The position numbers and the translations under genes are program-made. From the NCBI RefSeq assembly GCF_000955975.1, contig NZ_JYJF01000003.1, positions 152,576 through 216,575 on the forward strand: a stretch of DNA of 64,000 bases. Direction: 5' to 3'. The notes under the pieces were generated by a model, which worked only from the letters and a program-made list of their open reading frames with translations, did no database searches and was not told where the DNA came from. Positions within the stretch are counted from its first letter, which is position 1; each line of letters starts with the position of its first letter. Of the stretch, positions 27,725 through 35,594 are shown in pieces. The DNA comes from Saccharothrix sp. ST-888 (GTDB lineage Bacteria > Actinomycetota > Actinomycetes > Streptomycetales > Streptomycetaceae).

Positions 27725-28177
27725 TCAGGCCAGCCGGTGGAGCAGGGCGACGCTCTCGCGGAGGCGGCGCTGTTCGTCCGGGCTGAGGCGCTCGCTGATG
27801 GCTGCGGCGATCTGCCCCTCGCGGCGGGCGCGTTGGGCGTACAGAGCAGCCGTGCCGGTCTCGGTGGCGGCGATCAGGACCTTGCGGCCGTCGGTGGCAT
27901 GCGGCTGCTGCTCGACCAGCCCCGCCTCGGTGAGCAGCGCGACCGTACGGGCCATCGACTGGTGGCGGACCCGCTGGAGCCCGGCGAGCTGGCTGGTGGT
28001 GCGCGGCCCCTCGCGGACCAGCCAGCCGAGCACGGCCGCCTGGTTCTGCGGGAGTTCGTCGTCCACCCGGAGCCGGCGGACCATGGCGCCGATGGCCAGC
28101 CGCAGTTCGGCGGCGATCTCGAACGGATCCGTGGGGTTTGCGAGTTCTGCGGGATCTGCTGGGTCCAGGGGCTCCAT
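27725..28177 (-). CDS. MarR-family transcriptional regulator
   Basis: 150 residues. Winged helix with LPQNQAAVLGWLVREGPRTT, recognition part RVRHQSMARTVALLTEAGLV and wing EQQPHATDGRKVLIAAT, followed by dimerisation helices (ERLSPDEQRRLRESVALLHRL). MarR proteins bind palindromes as dimers and release DNA when they meet phenolic or oxidised ligands. It is divergent from a metallo-hydrolase gene with only 70 bases between starts, which hold overlapping TACAG palindromes. It most likely represses itself and the hydrolase. Confidence 0.92.
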   Translation of the reverse strand: MEPLDPADPAELANPTDPFEIAAELRLAIGAMVRRLRVDDELPQNQAAVLGWLVREGPRTTSQLAGLQRVRHQSMARTVALLTEAGLVEQQPHATDGRKVLIAATETGTAALYAQRARREGQIAAAISERLSPDEQRRLRESVALLHRLA

Positions 28178-28207
28178 GGGTTCAGCTTATCGGGTCATCC
28201 CGATTTC

Positions 28208-28239
28208 TACAGCACATCTGTACAGCCTTGCTGTATGGT
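28208..28239. promoter_or_regulatory. Overlapping palindromic operator between marR and hydrolase genes
   Basis: TACAG-CACAT-CTGTA (28208-28222) and TACAGC-CTT-GCTGTA (28221-28235) are two perfect palindromes sharing two bases. A -10-like TATGGT (28234-28239) overlaps the second and lies 8 bases before the hydrolase ATG, which has no ribosome site, so the transcript may be leaderless. A bound regulator would cover both promoters. Confidence 0.7.
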
Positions 28240-28247
28240 TTCGAGCT

Positions 28248-28889
28248 ATGCGACTTACCAAGTTCGGACATGCCTGCGTACGGATCGAGCACGCGGACGC
28301 CACCGTGGTCATCGACCCCGGGGTGTTCACCGCGCCGGAGGCCATCGACGGCGCGGACGCCGTACTGATCACCCATGAGCACTTCGACCACTTCGTGGAG
28401 GACCGGCTGCGGGCCGCCGCCGAAGCCGACCCGGGCCTGCGGATCTGGACCAACCGCTCGGTCGCCGACCAGCTCTCGGGGCTGGGCGCCCGGGTCACGG
28501 TGGTGGGCGACGGCGACGCCTTCGACATCAACGGCCTCGGGGTGAGCGTGCACGGCGAGTGGCACGCCGTGATCCACCCCGACATCCCGCGGGTGCACAA
28601 CATCGGCTTCCTGCTGGACGGCCGGGTCTTCCATCCGGGAGACGCCCTCACCGTGCTCGACCGTTCGGTGGAGACGCTGCTGCTGCCGATCGGGGCCCCG
28701 TGGTCCAAGGCCGGGGAGCTGATCGACTACGTCCGCGAGTTCAAGCCCCGGCGCGCGCTGGCCGTGCACGAGGCCGTGCTCAGCGAGCCCGGCCAGATGG
28801 TGTACGGCCGCCTGCTGGGCGAGGGCGGTCCGGGCACGGGTGCGGAGCTGCGGCAGCTCGCGGCCGGCGAGCAGGTCGACCTCGGCTGA
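28248..28889 (+). CDS. MBL-fold metallo-hydrolase
   Basis: 213 residues. The metallo-beta-lactamase motif VLITHEHFDHFVED (HxHxDH) is clear, with later metal ligands in HGEWHAVIHPDIP and VFHPGDAL, and a C-terminal His in ALAVHEAVLSEPG. It belongs to the UlaG-like/L-ascorbate-6-phosphate lactonase-type branch of small MBL proteins by size and layout, but the substrate is unknown. Being divergent from marR suggests it degrades or modifies the compound that MarR senses. It ends before a 20-bp terminator palindrome. Confidence 0.9.
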   Translation: MRLTKFGHACVRIEHADATVVIDPGVFTAPEAIDGADAVLITHEHFDHFVEDRLRAAAEADPGLRIWTNRSVADQLSGLGARVTVVGDGDAFDINGLGVSVHGEWHAVIHPDIPRVHNIGFLLDGRVFHPGDALTVLDRSVETLLLPIGAPWSKAGELIDYVREFKPRRALAVHEAVLSEPGQMVYGRLLGEGGPGTGAELRQLAAGEQVDLG

Positions 28890-28992
28890 GAGCCTGATCC
28901 GCTCCGCGTCCGATCCCATCGGTGACCGAGTAGTTCCGCATGCGAGCAGTGCGCAGCGCGAGCAGTGCGGCGGCCGAGGTGCACCGAATGGA

Positions 28993-29033
28993 GATCTGCT
29001 CTGCACCGGACCGGGTCCGGTGCAGAGCAGATC
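28993..29033. terminator. 20-bp inverted-repeat terminator
   Basis: Two 20-base arms at 28993-29012 and 29014-29033 (ends GATCTGCTC / GAGCAGATC) are exact reverse complements around one central base. It sits between the convergent metallo-hydrolase and zinc-ribbon genes. Confidence 0.9.
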
Positions 29034-29063
29034 AGGTCAGCCTGGTGCCGATGCGGCCCGGCG

Positions 29064-29726
29064 TCAGCGTCGCGCGCCGCAGCTCGGGCAGAAGGCGGCG
29101 CCGTCCGGGAGCGGGTTGTGGCAGGCGCCGCAGTCGGTCTGGAGGGCCAGCCGGTTGCCGCAGCCGGGGCAGAACGGAGTCCCGTGGGTCTCCGCCCGGC
29201 AGTGCGGGCAGACCAGTTGGCGCGGCGCGGTGACGTCGTAGGACTGGCCGGCCTGCTGGCCCTGGGCGTAAGCCTGCTGGGAGACCATGTCGTTGAGCCC
29301 GCGCTGCTGGGCGGCCACCGCCTCGGCGGCGGTGTCGGGCGCACAGTGCAGACAGAGGCCCTGGGCGGGGCTCCAGCATTGGCCGCAGACGTAACTGGTG
29401 CACCGGGCGCAGCGGTTGAAGTGCTGCTGGGCGTTGCCGATCGCGCGTTCGAAGGCGCTGTCCCGCGAGCTGCCCCAGGTCGCTCCGGCCAGTCCGTCGG
29501 CGGCGTTGCTGATCCCGTTGGTGGCGTTCCCGCCGATCAGGTTGTAGACCGCGCCGATGCCCTTGTTGACCCAGCCGGCCACCTGGCCGCTCGTGAACGC
29601 CTCGAACGGCGAGCGCCAGGTGTCGTGGCAGCGCGAGCACGAGAACTCGAACTGGAAGCCCGCTCCGGTCCCTTGCTGCTGGCACAGATCCCGGTAGTTG
29701 TTGCTGAAGTAGATCTCGTTGCTCAC
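29064..29726 (-). CDS. Zinc-ribbon protein
   Basis: 220 residues from GTG 29726 (SNEIYFSNNYRDLCQQQG). Multiple Cys pairs: CSRCHD near residue 30, CARCTSYVCGQC and CLHC in the middle, then two ribbons at the C-terminus, CPHC...CPGC and CGAC...CPSC (double zinc ribbon). The middle segment (GAVYNLIGGNATNGISNAAD) is glycine-rich and may lie at a membrane or be flexible. Such proteins occur in many actinobacteria; the role is unknown, perhaps a metal-bound scaffold. It shortly follows the PBP gene on the same strand (73 bases). Confidence 0.8.
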   Translation of the reverse strand: MSNEIYFSNNYRDLCQQQGTGAGFQFEFSCSRCHDTWRSPFEAFTSGQVAGWVNKGIGAVYNLIGGNATNGISNAADGLAGATWGSSRDSAFERAIGNAQQHFNRCARCTSYVCGQCWSPAQGLCLHCAPDTAAEAVAAQQRGLNDMVSQQAYAQGQQAGQSYDVTAPRQLVCPHCRAETHGTPFCPGCGNRLALQTDCGACHNPLPDGAAFCPSCGARR

Positions 29727-29799
29727 CCTGTTCCCACCCTTGTAGGTCCTGCTCTCGTGAAGTCGGAGCACAGCGTGGCACATATGTGCCGGTCGGCGG

Positions 29800-31983
29800 T
29801 TACTGCCCCTGGCCCTGCGGCTGCGCGGGGGCGTTCGGGTTGCCGGGATCGGTGGGGCTGCCGCCCGTACCGCCCGTACCGGTGGGGTCGGTCGGGTCGG
29901 TGGGGTCGGTCGGGCTGCCGGGGTCGTTGCCCGACGAGGGCAGCTGGACCGAGGTGAAGCTGCTGGGCGGGACGTCGGCGAGGGCGTCCTCCATGGCGGC
30001 GCGCCAGATCGGGCCCGCCACCGTGCCACCGAAGGCGTTCTCGATGGTGTCGCCGCCCATCCGCTGGCCCTCCAGCGGGCGCGGGGTGACGGTGTCGCCG
30101 ACTACGGTGGCCCCGGCCAGCTCGGGGGTGTAGCCGACGAACCAGACCTGCTTGCTGTCGTTGGTGGTACCGGTCTTGCCCGCGTTGTCCCGGTCCTTGA
30201 GGCCCGCCTGGGTGCCGGTGCCGTCCTGGACGACGCCCGTGAGCATGGCGGTGATGGTGTCGGCGGTGGTCGCGGACATCGCCTGGCTGCAGGCGGCCTG
30301 CGGCACGCTCAGGCTCTTGCCGCCGGGCGCGGTGACCGAGGTGATCACGGTCGGCGTGCAGTAGGTGCCGTGCGCGGCGAAGGTGGCGTACACCTCGGCC
30401 ATCTCCAGCGGAGTCAGGTCGTTGCTGCCGAGCGTCATCGAGGGCACCACGGCGAGCTTCTCGCCGCCGGCCTGCTGGGTGATGCCGAGCCTGTTGGCCA
30501 TCTGGGCGACGTTGCACAGCCCGGCGTCGGCCTCCAGGCTGGCGAAGTAGGTGTTGACCGACTGGGCCATCGCCTGCGGCATCGCGAAGCTGCCGGTCAG
30601 GCTGGGGCTGTCGTTGTGCACGTCGCCGGTGTTCTTGTAGCGCTTGCCCTCGCAGTCCGTCATGGTCGGCCACGGAATGCTGTAGGGGGTGTTGTAGGAC
30701 TGGCCGGGCGGGAGGCCGGCCTCCAGCGCGGCCGCCGCGACGATCGGCTTGAAGGTGGAGCCGGTCGGGTAGCCGAGGCCGCCGCCCATCTTCTTGGGCA
30801 CGTTCAGGTCGATCTGGGTCTGGTCGGTGTCGAGCCCGTACGGGCGGCTCTGCCCCATGGCGAGGATCTTGCCCGTGCCCGGCTGGACCAGGGTCATCAC
30901 GGCGGCCGGCTTGTCGGAGGCGTCCGCGTGACTGGTGACCGCGTCCTGCACGGCCTTCTGGTCCTTCGGGACGAGCGTGGTGTGGATCTGCAGGCCACCG
31001 CGGTTCCACAGGGCCTGGCGGTCGTCCGCGGTCCGCCCGAACGCGGGGTCGGAGAGCACCGTCCGGTGCACGTAGTCGCAGAAGAAGCCCTCGCCCGACT
31101 GCGCGGTTATGCAGCCCTGGTGGGGGCGGGTGACGGTCAGGTCGAGCGGGGTGGCGATGGCGTCCTCGGCCTGCTTCTGGGTGATGTGCCCCAGTTCGGC
31201 CATCTTGCGCAGCACGGTGTCGCGGCGCTGCTTGGCCTGGGTCGGGTGGGCGATCGGGTCGTCCCCGGAGGGCGACTGGACCAGACCGGCCAGCATGGCG
31301 GCCTGCGGCAGGGTCAAGTCCTTGGCGTGGACGCTGAAGTAGCGCTGGGAGGCGGCCTCGATGCCGTAGGCCCGCTCACCGAAGAAGGTGATGTTCAGGT
31401 AGTTGGTGAGGATCTGGTCCTTGGTGAGGGTCTCCTCGACCTTGATCGCGTACTTGAGCTCCTTGATCTTGCGGTCGAGGGTGGCCCGCTGGGCCTCCAG
31501 CACCTTGGCCTGGTCGTCCCCGGCCTCTTCGACGAAGACGTTCTTCACGTACTGCTGGGTGAGGGTGGAGCCGCCCTGCGCGGTGCCCCCGGCGCTGGCG
31601 TTGGTGTTGAGGGCGCGCAGCACACCCTTCAGGTCGATCGCACCGTGCTGGTAGAAGCGGTTGTCCTCGATGTCGACCAGCGCGGTCTTCACCAGCGGGG
31701 ACATCTGGTCGCCCGGCACCACGGTGCGGTCGCGGTCGTAGACGGTGGCGATCACACCGCCGTCGGCGTCGTAGATGGTGGACGCCTGGGAGAGCGGTGG
31801 TGTCTTGAAGTCGTCCGGCAGGCTGTCGAAGTTCTGCACTGCCGACTGTGCGCCGAGACCGGCGGCGCCCACCGCAGGGAGAACGAGTCCTGCGGCCAGG
31901 ACGCCGCCCACCACGCACGCGCCGATGAAACTGGCGCTGAGACTGATGTTCTTGCGGAGCCCGTTCGGCTTTCTGCGTGGCAT
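29800..31983 (-). CDS. Bifunctional penicillin-binding protein (class A PBP)
   Basis: 727 residues. A cytosolic basic start and one TM helix (FIGACVVGGVLAAGLVLPAV) are followed by the GT51 glycosyltransferase domain (EDNRFYQHGAIDLKGVLRAL, GGSTLTQQYVKN) and the transpeptidase domain with SxxK in GSTFKPIVAAAAL, SxN in SVNTYF and KTG in NAGKTGTTND. It polymerises and cross-links peptidoglycan outside the membrane. The C-terminal tail is a low-complexity Pro/Gly/Asp stretch with four DPT repeats. Actinomycetes carry several such PBPs; this is not linked to a division or sporulation cluster here. Confidence 0.94.
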   Translation of the reverse strand: MPRRKPNGLRKNISLSASFIGACVVGGVLAAGLVLPAVGAAGLGAQSAVQNFDSLPDDFKTPPLSQASTIYDADGGVIATVYDRDRTVVPGDQMSPLVKTALVDIEDNRFYQHGAIDLKGVLRALNTNASAGGTAQGGSTLTQQYVKNVFVEEAGDDQAKVLEAQRATLDRKIKELKYAIKVEETLTKDQILTNYLNITFFGERAYGIEAASQRYFSVHAKDLTLPQAAMLAGLVQSPSGDDPIAHPTQAKQRRDTVLRKMAELGHITQKQAEDAIATPLDLTVTRPHQGCITAQSGEGFFCDYVHRTVLSDPAFGRTADDRQALWNRGGLQIHTTLVPKDQKAVQDAVTSHADASDKPAAVMTLVQPGTGKILAMGQSRPYGLDTDQTQIDLNVPKKMGGGLGYPTGSTFKPIVAAAALEAGLPPGQSYNTPYSIPWPTMTDCEGKRYKNTGDVHNDSPSLTGSFAMPQAMAQSVNTYFASLEADAGLCNVAQMANRLGITQQAGGEKLAVVPSMTLGSNDLTPLEMAEVYATFAAHGTYCTPTVITSVTAPGGKSLSVPQAACSQAMSATTADTITAMLTGVVQDGTGTQAGLKDRDNAGKTGTTNDSKQVWFVGYTPELAGATVVGDTVTPRPLEGQRMGGDTIENAFGGTVAGPIWRAAMEDALADVPPSSFTSVQLPSSGNDPGSPTDPTDPTDPTGTGGTGGSPTDPGNPNAPAQPQGQGQ

Positions 31984-32083
31984 GGGCCGACCATACGTCT
32001 GCCCCGGTAAAGGCAGTACCCGATTTTCGGCACACCTTCGTCACAGGACGGTGACGAAGGGTCAGATGAGTGAAAGCTGGGTG

Positions 32084-32959
32084 TCAGCTGACCATAGCCG
32101 GTGTCCTGGCCTGGGTGAAGGGGCGTCCGTCCAGGGTCCAGTGCGGGTCGGGGACGATCTCCAGCGCGGCGTAGACGTGGGCGGCGACATCGGTGTGGTG
32201 CAGGTCGGCGACCGGCGCGCCCGGGACGATGCCGGGCCCGCGGGCGGCGATCCACGCGGTGCGCTCCAGCTCGGTCCGGCCGCCGTGGCCGCCCTGGTCG
32301 ACATGGCCGTGATCGGTCACCACGATGACCGTCCACTCCTCGTCCGCGCGGTCCTCGATCGCCTCGAGCAGCCGGCCGAGCCGGGCGTCGGCGGTCTCGA
32401 TCGAGCGGCGGTACTCCTCGCCGCAGCCGAGGAAGTGCGCGGTCTCGTCCACCGCGCCGAGGTAGACGAAGGACGCCTGCGGCCGGTCCTCGCCGCTCAG
32501 CACGTGCACCGCCTCCGCGGTGACCCGCTCGTCGCACACCTCCCACGCCTCCGGCGTGTCCTCCAGCGGCGCTATGTACGACAGTCGGCTCGGCGCGGCG
32601 AACAGCGGGCCGCCGCTGCGGGACAGGAACAGCGGCTCCCAGCCGCCCGCGGCGAAGGTCCGGCGGCGGTGCACGGCGGCCAGCCGGGTGGTGAAGTCCG
32701 GGAAGACGTCCAGCCGGTTGCCGCCGAGGTGGTTGCCGAGCACGCCGTGCTTGGCGGCCCCGACCCCGGTGACGATGGTCGCCCAGCACGGCCCCGACAT
32801 GGTCGGGGTGGCGTCGTCCACCAGGACGGGAGCGAGGAAGCCGGCGGCGGCGACCGAGTCCAGGTGCGGGGTGTGCAGCTCGGGCAGCAGGTCGAGGCGG
32901 ACGCCGTCGATACCGACGACCAGGACGCGGCGGGAGCCGGCGGGCCAGAGGCTGGACAC
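32084..32959 (-). CDS. Alkaline-phosphatase-superfamily phosphodiesterase (nucleotide pyrophosphatase type)
   Basis: 291 residues, a type I phosphodiesterase/nucleotide pyrophosphatase fold. VLVVGIDGVRLDLLPELHTP carries the first metal Asp; ATPTMSGPCWATIVTG contains the nucleophile Thr/Ser; later VVTDHGHVDQGGHGG has the second metal site. No signal peptide is visible, so it may act in the cytosol, unlike many family members. Its substrate (nucleotide, phospholipid head group or phosphonate) cannot be decided. GTG start with GGAG 8 bases upstream. Divergent from coaE. Confidence 0.88.
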   Translation of the reverse strand: MSSLWPAGSRRVLVVGIDGVRLDLLPELHTPHLDSVAAAGFLAPVLVDDATPTMSGPCWATIVTGVGAAKHGVLGNHLGGNRLDVFPDFTTRLAAVHRRRTFAAGGWEPLFLSRSGGPLFAAPSRLSYIAPLEDTPEAWEVCDERVTAEAVHVLSGEDRPQASFVYLGAVDETAHFLGCGEEYRRSIETADARLGRLLEAIEDRADEEWTVIVVTDHGHVDQGGHGGRTELERTAWIAARGPGIVPGAPVADLHHTDVAAHVYAALEIVPDPHWTLDGRPFTQARTPAMVS

Positions 32960-33200
32960 GGGGAACTCCAGGGGGCGGGGAGGTGCGGGGATCTGTCCGG
33001 CACCCTAGCCGGGCCGAACGGCCCTCGGCAGCAGCCCGGTTGGGCCTTCCCGGAAATCCCGGGGCGGCGGTCCGCACTGTTCCCCGACCGGGCGTGCGAT
33101 GTTCACCTTCCGTTGGTCTGGGGTGGGGGAGGCGGGGCAGGGCGGGGCGGCTGGCAGGGGCCTTCGGACGGTGTCCGGGCGGCGGCGGTAGCCTGACGGC

Positions 33201-33800
33201 ATGCTGAGGATCGGACTGACGGGCGGGATCGGCGCGGGCAAGAGCGAGGTCTCGCGGCAACTCGCCGCACTGGGTGCGGTGATCGTGGACTCGGACCTGA
33301 TCGCCCGCGAGGTGGTGGCGCCCGGTACCGACGGGCTGGCGGCCGTGGTCGCCGAGTTCGGGCCCGGGGTCCTCCGTGCGGACGGTGCGCTCGACCGTCC
33401 CGCGCTCGGCGCGGTGGTCTTCGCCGACCCGGCGCGGCTGGCGGCGCTCAACGCGATCGTCCACCCGCTGGTCCGGGCCCGCTCCGCCGAACTGGAGGAC
33501 GCCGCGGGGGCCGAGGACGTCGTCGTGCACGACGTACCGCTGCTCGCCGAGAACGGGCTGGCGCCGCTGTACGACCTGGTGATCGTGATCGACGTCGACG
33601 ACGAGGTCCGGCTCGACCGGCTGGTCCGGCTGCGCGGCATGGCCGAGGCGGAGGCCAAGGCCCGGATGGCGGCCCAGGCCTCCCGTGAGGAGCGGCTCGC
33701 CGTCGCCGACCTGGTGATCGACAACAGCGGACCGCTGGCGGAGCTGGCGGCCCGCGTGCACGAGGTCTGGGACCAGTTGAAGGCGTGCCAGGGGCGGTAG
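33201..33800 (+). CDS. coaE: Dephospho-CoA kinase
   Basis: 199 residues. P-loop GLTGGIGAGKSEVSRQLA at the N-terminus, VIVDSDLIAREVVAPG (substrate Asp), VVHDVPLLAENGLAPLYD and RMAAQASREERLAVADLVID are the conserved CoaE blocks. It phosphorylates the 3'-hydroxyl of dephospho-CoA, the last step of coenzyme A synthesis. Some actinobacteria, for example mycobacteria, fuse it to a GrpB-like domain; here it is the bare enzyme. It ends at a REP-like hairpin. Confidence 0.96.
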   Translation: MLRIGLTGGIGAGKSEVSRQLAALGAVIVDSDLIAREVVAPGTDGLAAVVAEFGPGVLRADGALDRPALGAVVFADPARLAALNAIVHPLVRARSAELEDAAGAEDVVVHDVPLLAENGLAPLYDLVIVIDVDDEVRLDRLVRLRGMAEAEAKARMAAQASREERLAVADLVIDNSGPLAELAARVHEVWDQLKACQGR

Positions 33801-33816
33801 GGCTTCAGGGCTTTCC

Positions 33817-33885
33817 GGGGGCGGGGAACTGGGTGAGCAAGGCTCTACGGAGGTGGGGGGCTTCTCGCGCAGTTCCCCGCGCCCC
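33817..33885. repeat. REP-like hairpin, copy A (after coaE)
   Basis: Left arm 33817-33837 (core GCGGGGAACT) and right arm 33864-33885 (core AGTTCCCCGCGCCCC) form a long imperfect stem. The arms match a second copy at 37924-37986. This type of sequence is dispersed in streptomycete genomes at gene ends. Confidence 0.75.
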
Positions 33886-33914
33886 TGGTGGTGCACGGCT
33901 CATGGCCCGGGGGG

Positions 33915-34221
33915 TCAGGTGCGGTGGGTGGCGGCGGTGGCGAGGGCTCGGACGATCGGGTGGGCCCGGGCGCCGTCGCCGGCGAGTTCGGGCTGGAACA
34001 GGGTGGCCCAGGAAGAAGGGGTGCCAGGGGAGTTCGGCGATCCGCACCGCGCCGTCCTCGTCGTGACCGGTGAAGCGCAGCCCGTGCGCCCGCAGGACGT
34101 CCAGGTGCGCGGTGCCGAGCCCGGACGAGCAGTGGCAGCGCTCGACGGTGCGGCCGGTGCCCAGCAGCCAGACGGTGTCGAAGCCGTCCAGCGCGTCCTC
34201 GGCCTGCCCGGTGGGATCCAA
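33915..34221 (-). pseudogene. Truncated, frameshifted remnant of a CTP-synthase-C-terminus-like amidotransferase
   Basis: One frame gives GTGRTVERCHCSSGLG, then AHGLRFTGHDEDGAVRIAEL and PWHPFFL. Near 34004-34009 the reading must shift to continue as ATLFQPELAGDGARAHPIVR, stopping at 33915-33917. Together this matches the end of the protein family called CTP synthase C-terminal region-related, whose members carry a conserved HPFFxATLFQPEL. The whole N-terminal part of about 150 residues or more is absent. Broken by truncation and a frameshift, so probably not functional. Confidence 0.7.
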
Positions 34222-34298
34222 GTAGCGCCTGGTCCCGCGCGGTTGCCTCCGGCGGGCCCGCCCGATCGGGCCGGGCGCTCCTCGCCGGCTGGTGCCCG

Positions 34299-34685
34299 CT
34301 ACTTGGGCTGGAGGAGGTCCCAGCGGTTGCCGTACAGGTCCTCGAAGACGGCCACCGTGCCGTAGGGCTCCTGGCGGGGCTCCTCCAGGAAGGTGACCCC
34401 GGCGGCGGTCATCCGGCGGTGGTCGGCCGCGAAGTCCTCGGTGTGCAGGAAGAGGCCGACCCGGCCGCCGGTCTGGTCACCGATCCGGGCCTGCTGCTCG
34501 GGCTTGCCGGGGCGGGCGAGCAGCAGCCCGGTCTCGCGGGAGCCGCGCGGGGCGACCACCACCCAGCGCCCGCCGTCCGCCCGGGGCTCGTCCTCCCGCA
34601 GTTCGAAGCCGAGGGCGTCTACGAAGAAGGCGATGGCCTCGTCGTAGTCGCGGACGAGCAGGGTGGTGAGTCCGAGGTGTGCCAT
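34299..34685 (-). CDS. VOC (glyoxalase/bleomycin-resistance fold) protein
   Basis: 128 residues, a complete vicinal-oxygen-chelate fold made of two beta-alpha-beta-beta-beta units: LGLTTLLVRDYDEAIAFFVD with FELREDEPRADGGRWVVVAP, and VGLFLHTEDFAADHRRMTAA with EPRQEPYGTVAVFEDLYGNR, WDLLQPK. The Glu and His metal ligands are partly present. Members include glyoxalases, epimerases and antibiotic-binding proteins; the substrate is unknown here. It lies next to the methyltransferase gene on the same strand with 32 bases between. Confidence 0.85.
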   Translation of the reverse strand: MAHLGLTTLLVRDYDEAIAFFVDALGFELREDEPRADGGRWVVVAPRGSRETGLLLARPGKPEQQARIGDQTGGRVGLFLHTEDFAADHRRMTAAGVTFLEEPRQEPYGTVAVFEDLYGNRWDLLQPK

Positions 34686-34717
34686 GCGGTCATGCTGCCA
34701 CGGCCCGGCGCCGTGGA

Positions 34718-35566
34718 CTACGGCTTGCGGGCGACCCCGGCCCAGATGCCGGTGGTGGCGTCGGTGCTCCTGGGCTCCTGGTCCGGGCGCCAGAGCGGGG
34801 CGGTGACCAGGCCGGGCTCCAGCAGCTCCAGCCCGTCGAAGAAGCGCAGCACCTGCTCCCGGGGGCGGGTGGTCAGTTGGGCGGTGGCGCTGCGGTAGAC
34901 GGCCGCGCCCTTGCCCTGGTCGGCGGGCGGGACGAAGTCCGAGGTGCCGTGCGAGAGGGCGAGGTAGCTGCCGGAGGGCAGCGCGTCGACCAGCTGCCGG
35001 ACGATCGCGTACGGGTCGTCCGCCTCGTCGACGAAGTGCAGGATCGCGAACAGCAGCAGGGCCACCGGCTGCCCGAGGTCGATGAGCTGGCGCACCTCGG
35101 GGTCGGCCAGGATGGCGGCGGGATCGCGCAGGTCGGCGTGGACGACGGTGGCGGTGCCGTGGCTGGCCGCGAGCAGGGCGCGGCTGTGCACCAGCACGAT
35201 CGGGTCGTTGTCCAGGTAGGCGACCCGGGCGTCGAGGTGCACCTGCTGGGCGATCTCGTGGGTGTTGCCCGCCGTCGGGATGCCGGTGCCGATGTCCAGG
35301 AACTGCTTCACGCCCTGCTCGGCGAGGTGCCGGACGGCCCGCTGCAGGAAGGCCCGGTTGGCGAGTGCGCTGATCTTCACCATCGGGCCGAGCGCCATCA
35401 CCCGCTCGGCGGCGTCCCGGTCGGCGGGGAAGTTGTCCTTCCCGCCCAGGTAGTAGTCGTACATTCTGGCCGGATGGGGTATTTCGGGGCGCAGGTCGGC
35501 CGGCGGGCGCAGGTCCGCTCCGTCGGACGACATCCAGTCCAGCGAGATGTTCTGATGGTCGGTCAT
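34718..35566 (-). CDS. S-adenosyl-methionine methyltransferase, DUF574 (PF04672) family
   Basis: 282 residues. It starts at ATG 35566 (MTDHQNISLDWMSSDG). Markers of the family are PHPARMYDYYLGGKDNFPAD, QFLDIGTGIPTAGNTHEIAQ (SAM-binding motif I), RVAYLDNDPIVLVHSRAL and ALLLFAILHFVDEADDP, ending with GLVTAPLWRPD and WAGVARKP. This family is strongly expanded in streptomycetes, with many copies per genome near regulators; its reaction is not known. Predicted cytosolic. Confidence 0.92.
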   Translation of the reverse strand: MTDHQNISLDWMSSDGADLRPPADLRPEIPHPARMYDYYLGGKDNFPADRDAAERVMALGPMVKISALANRAFLQRAVRHLAEQGVKQFLDIGTGIPTAGNTHEIAQQVHLDARVAYLDNDPIVLVHSRALLAASHGTATVVHADLRDPAAILADPEVRQLIDLGQPVALLLFAILHFVDEADDPYAIVRQLVDALPSGSYLALSHGTSDFVPPADQGKGAAVYRSATAQLTTRPREQVLRFFDGLELLEPGLVTAPLWRPDQEPRSTDATTGIWAGVARKP

Positions 35567-35594
35567 GTCGGTGAACCCCGTTCCCCCGTGACGC

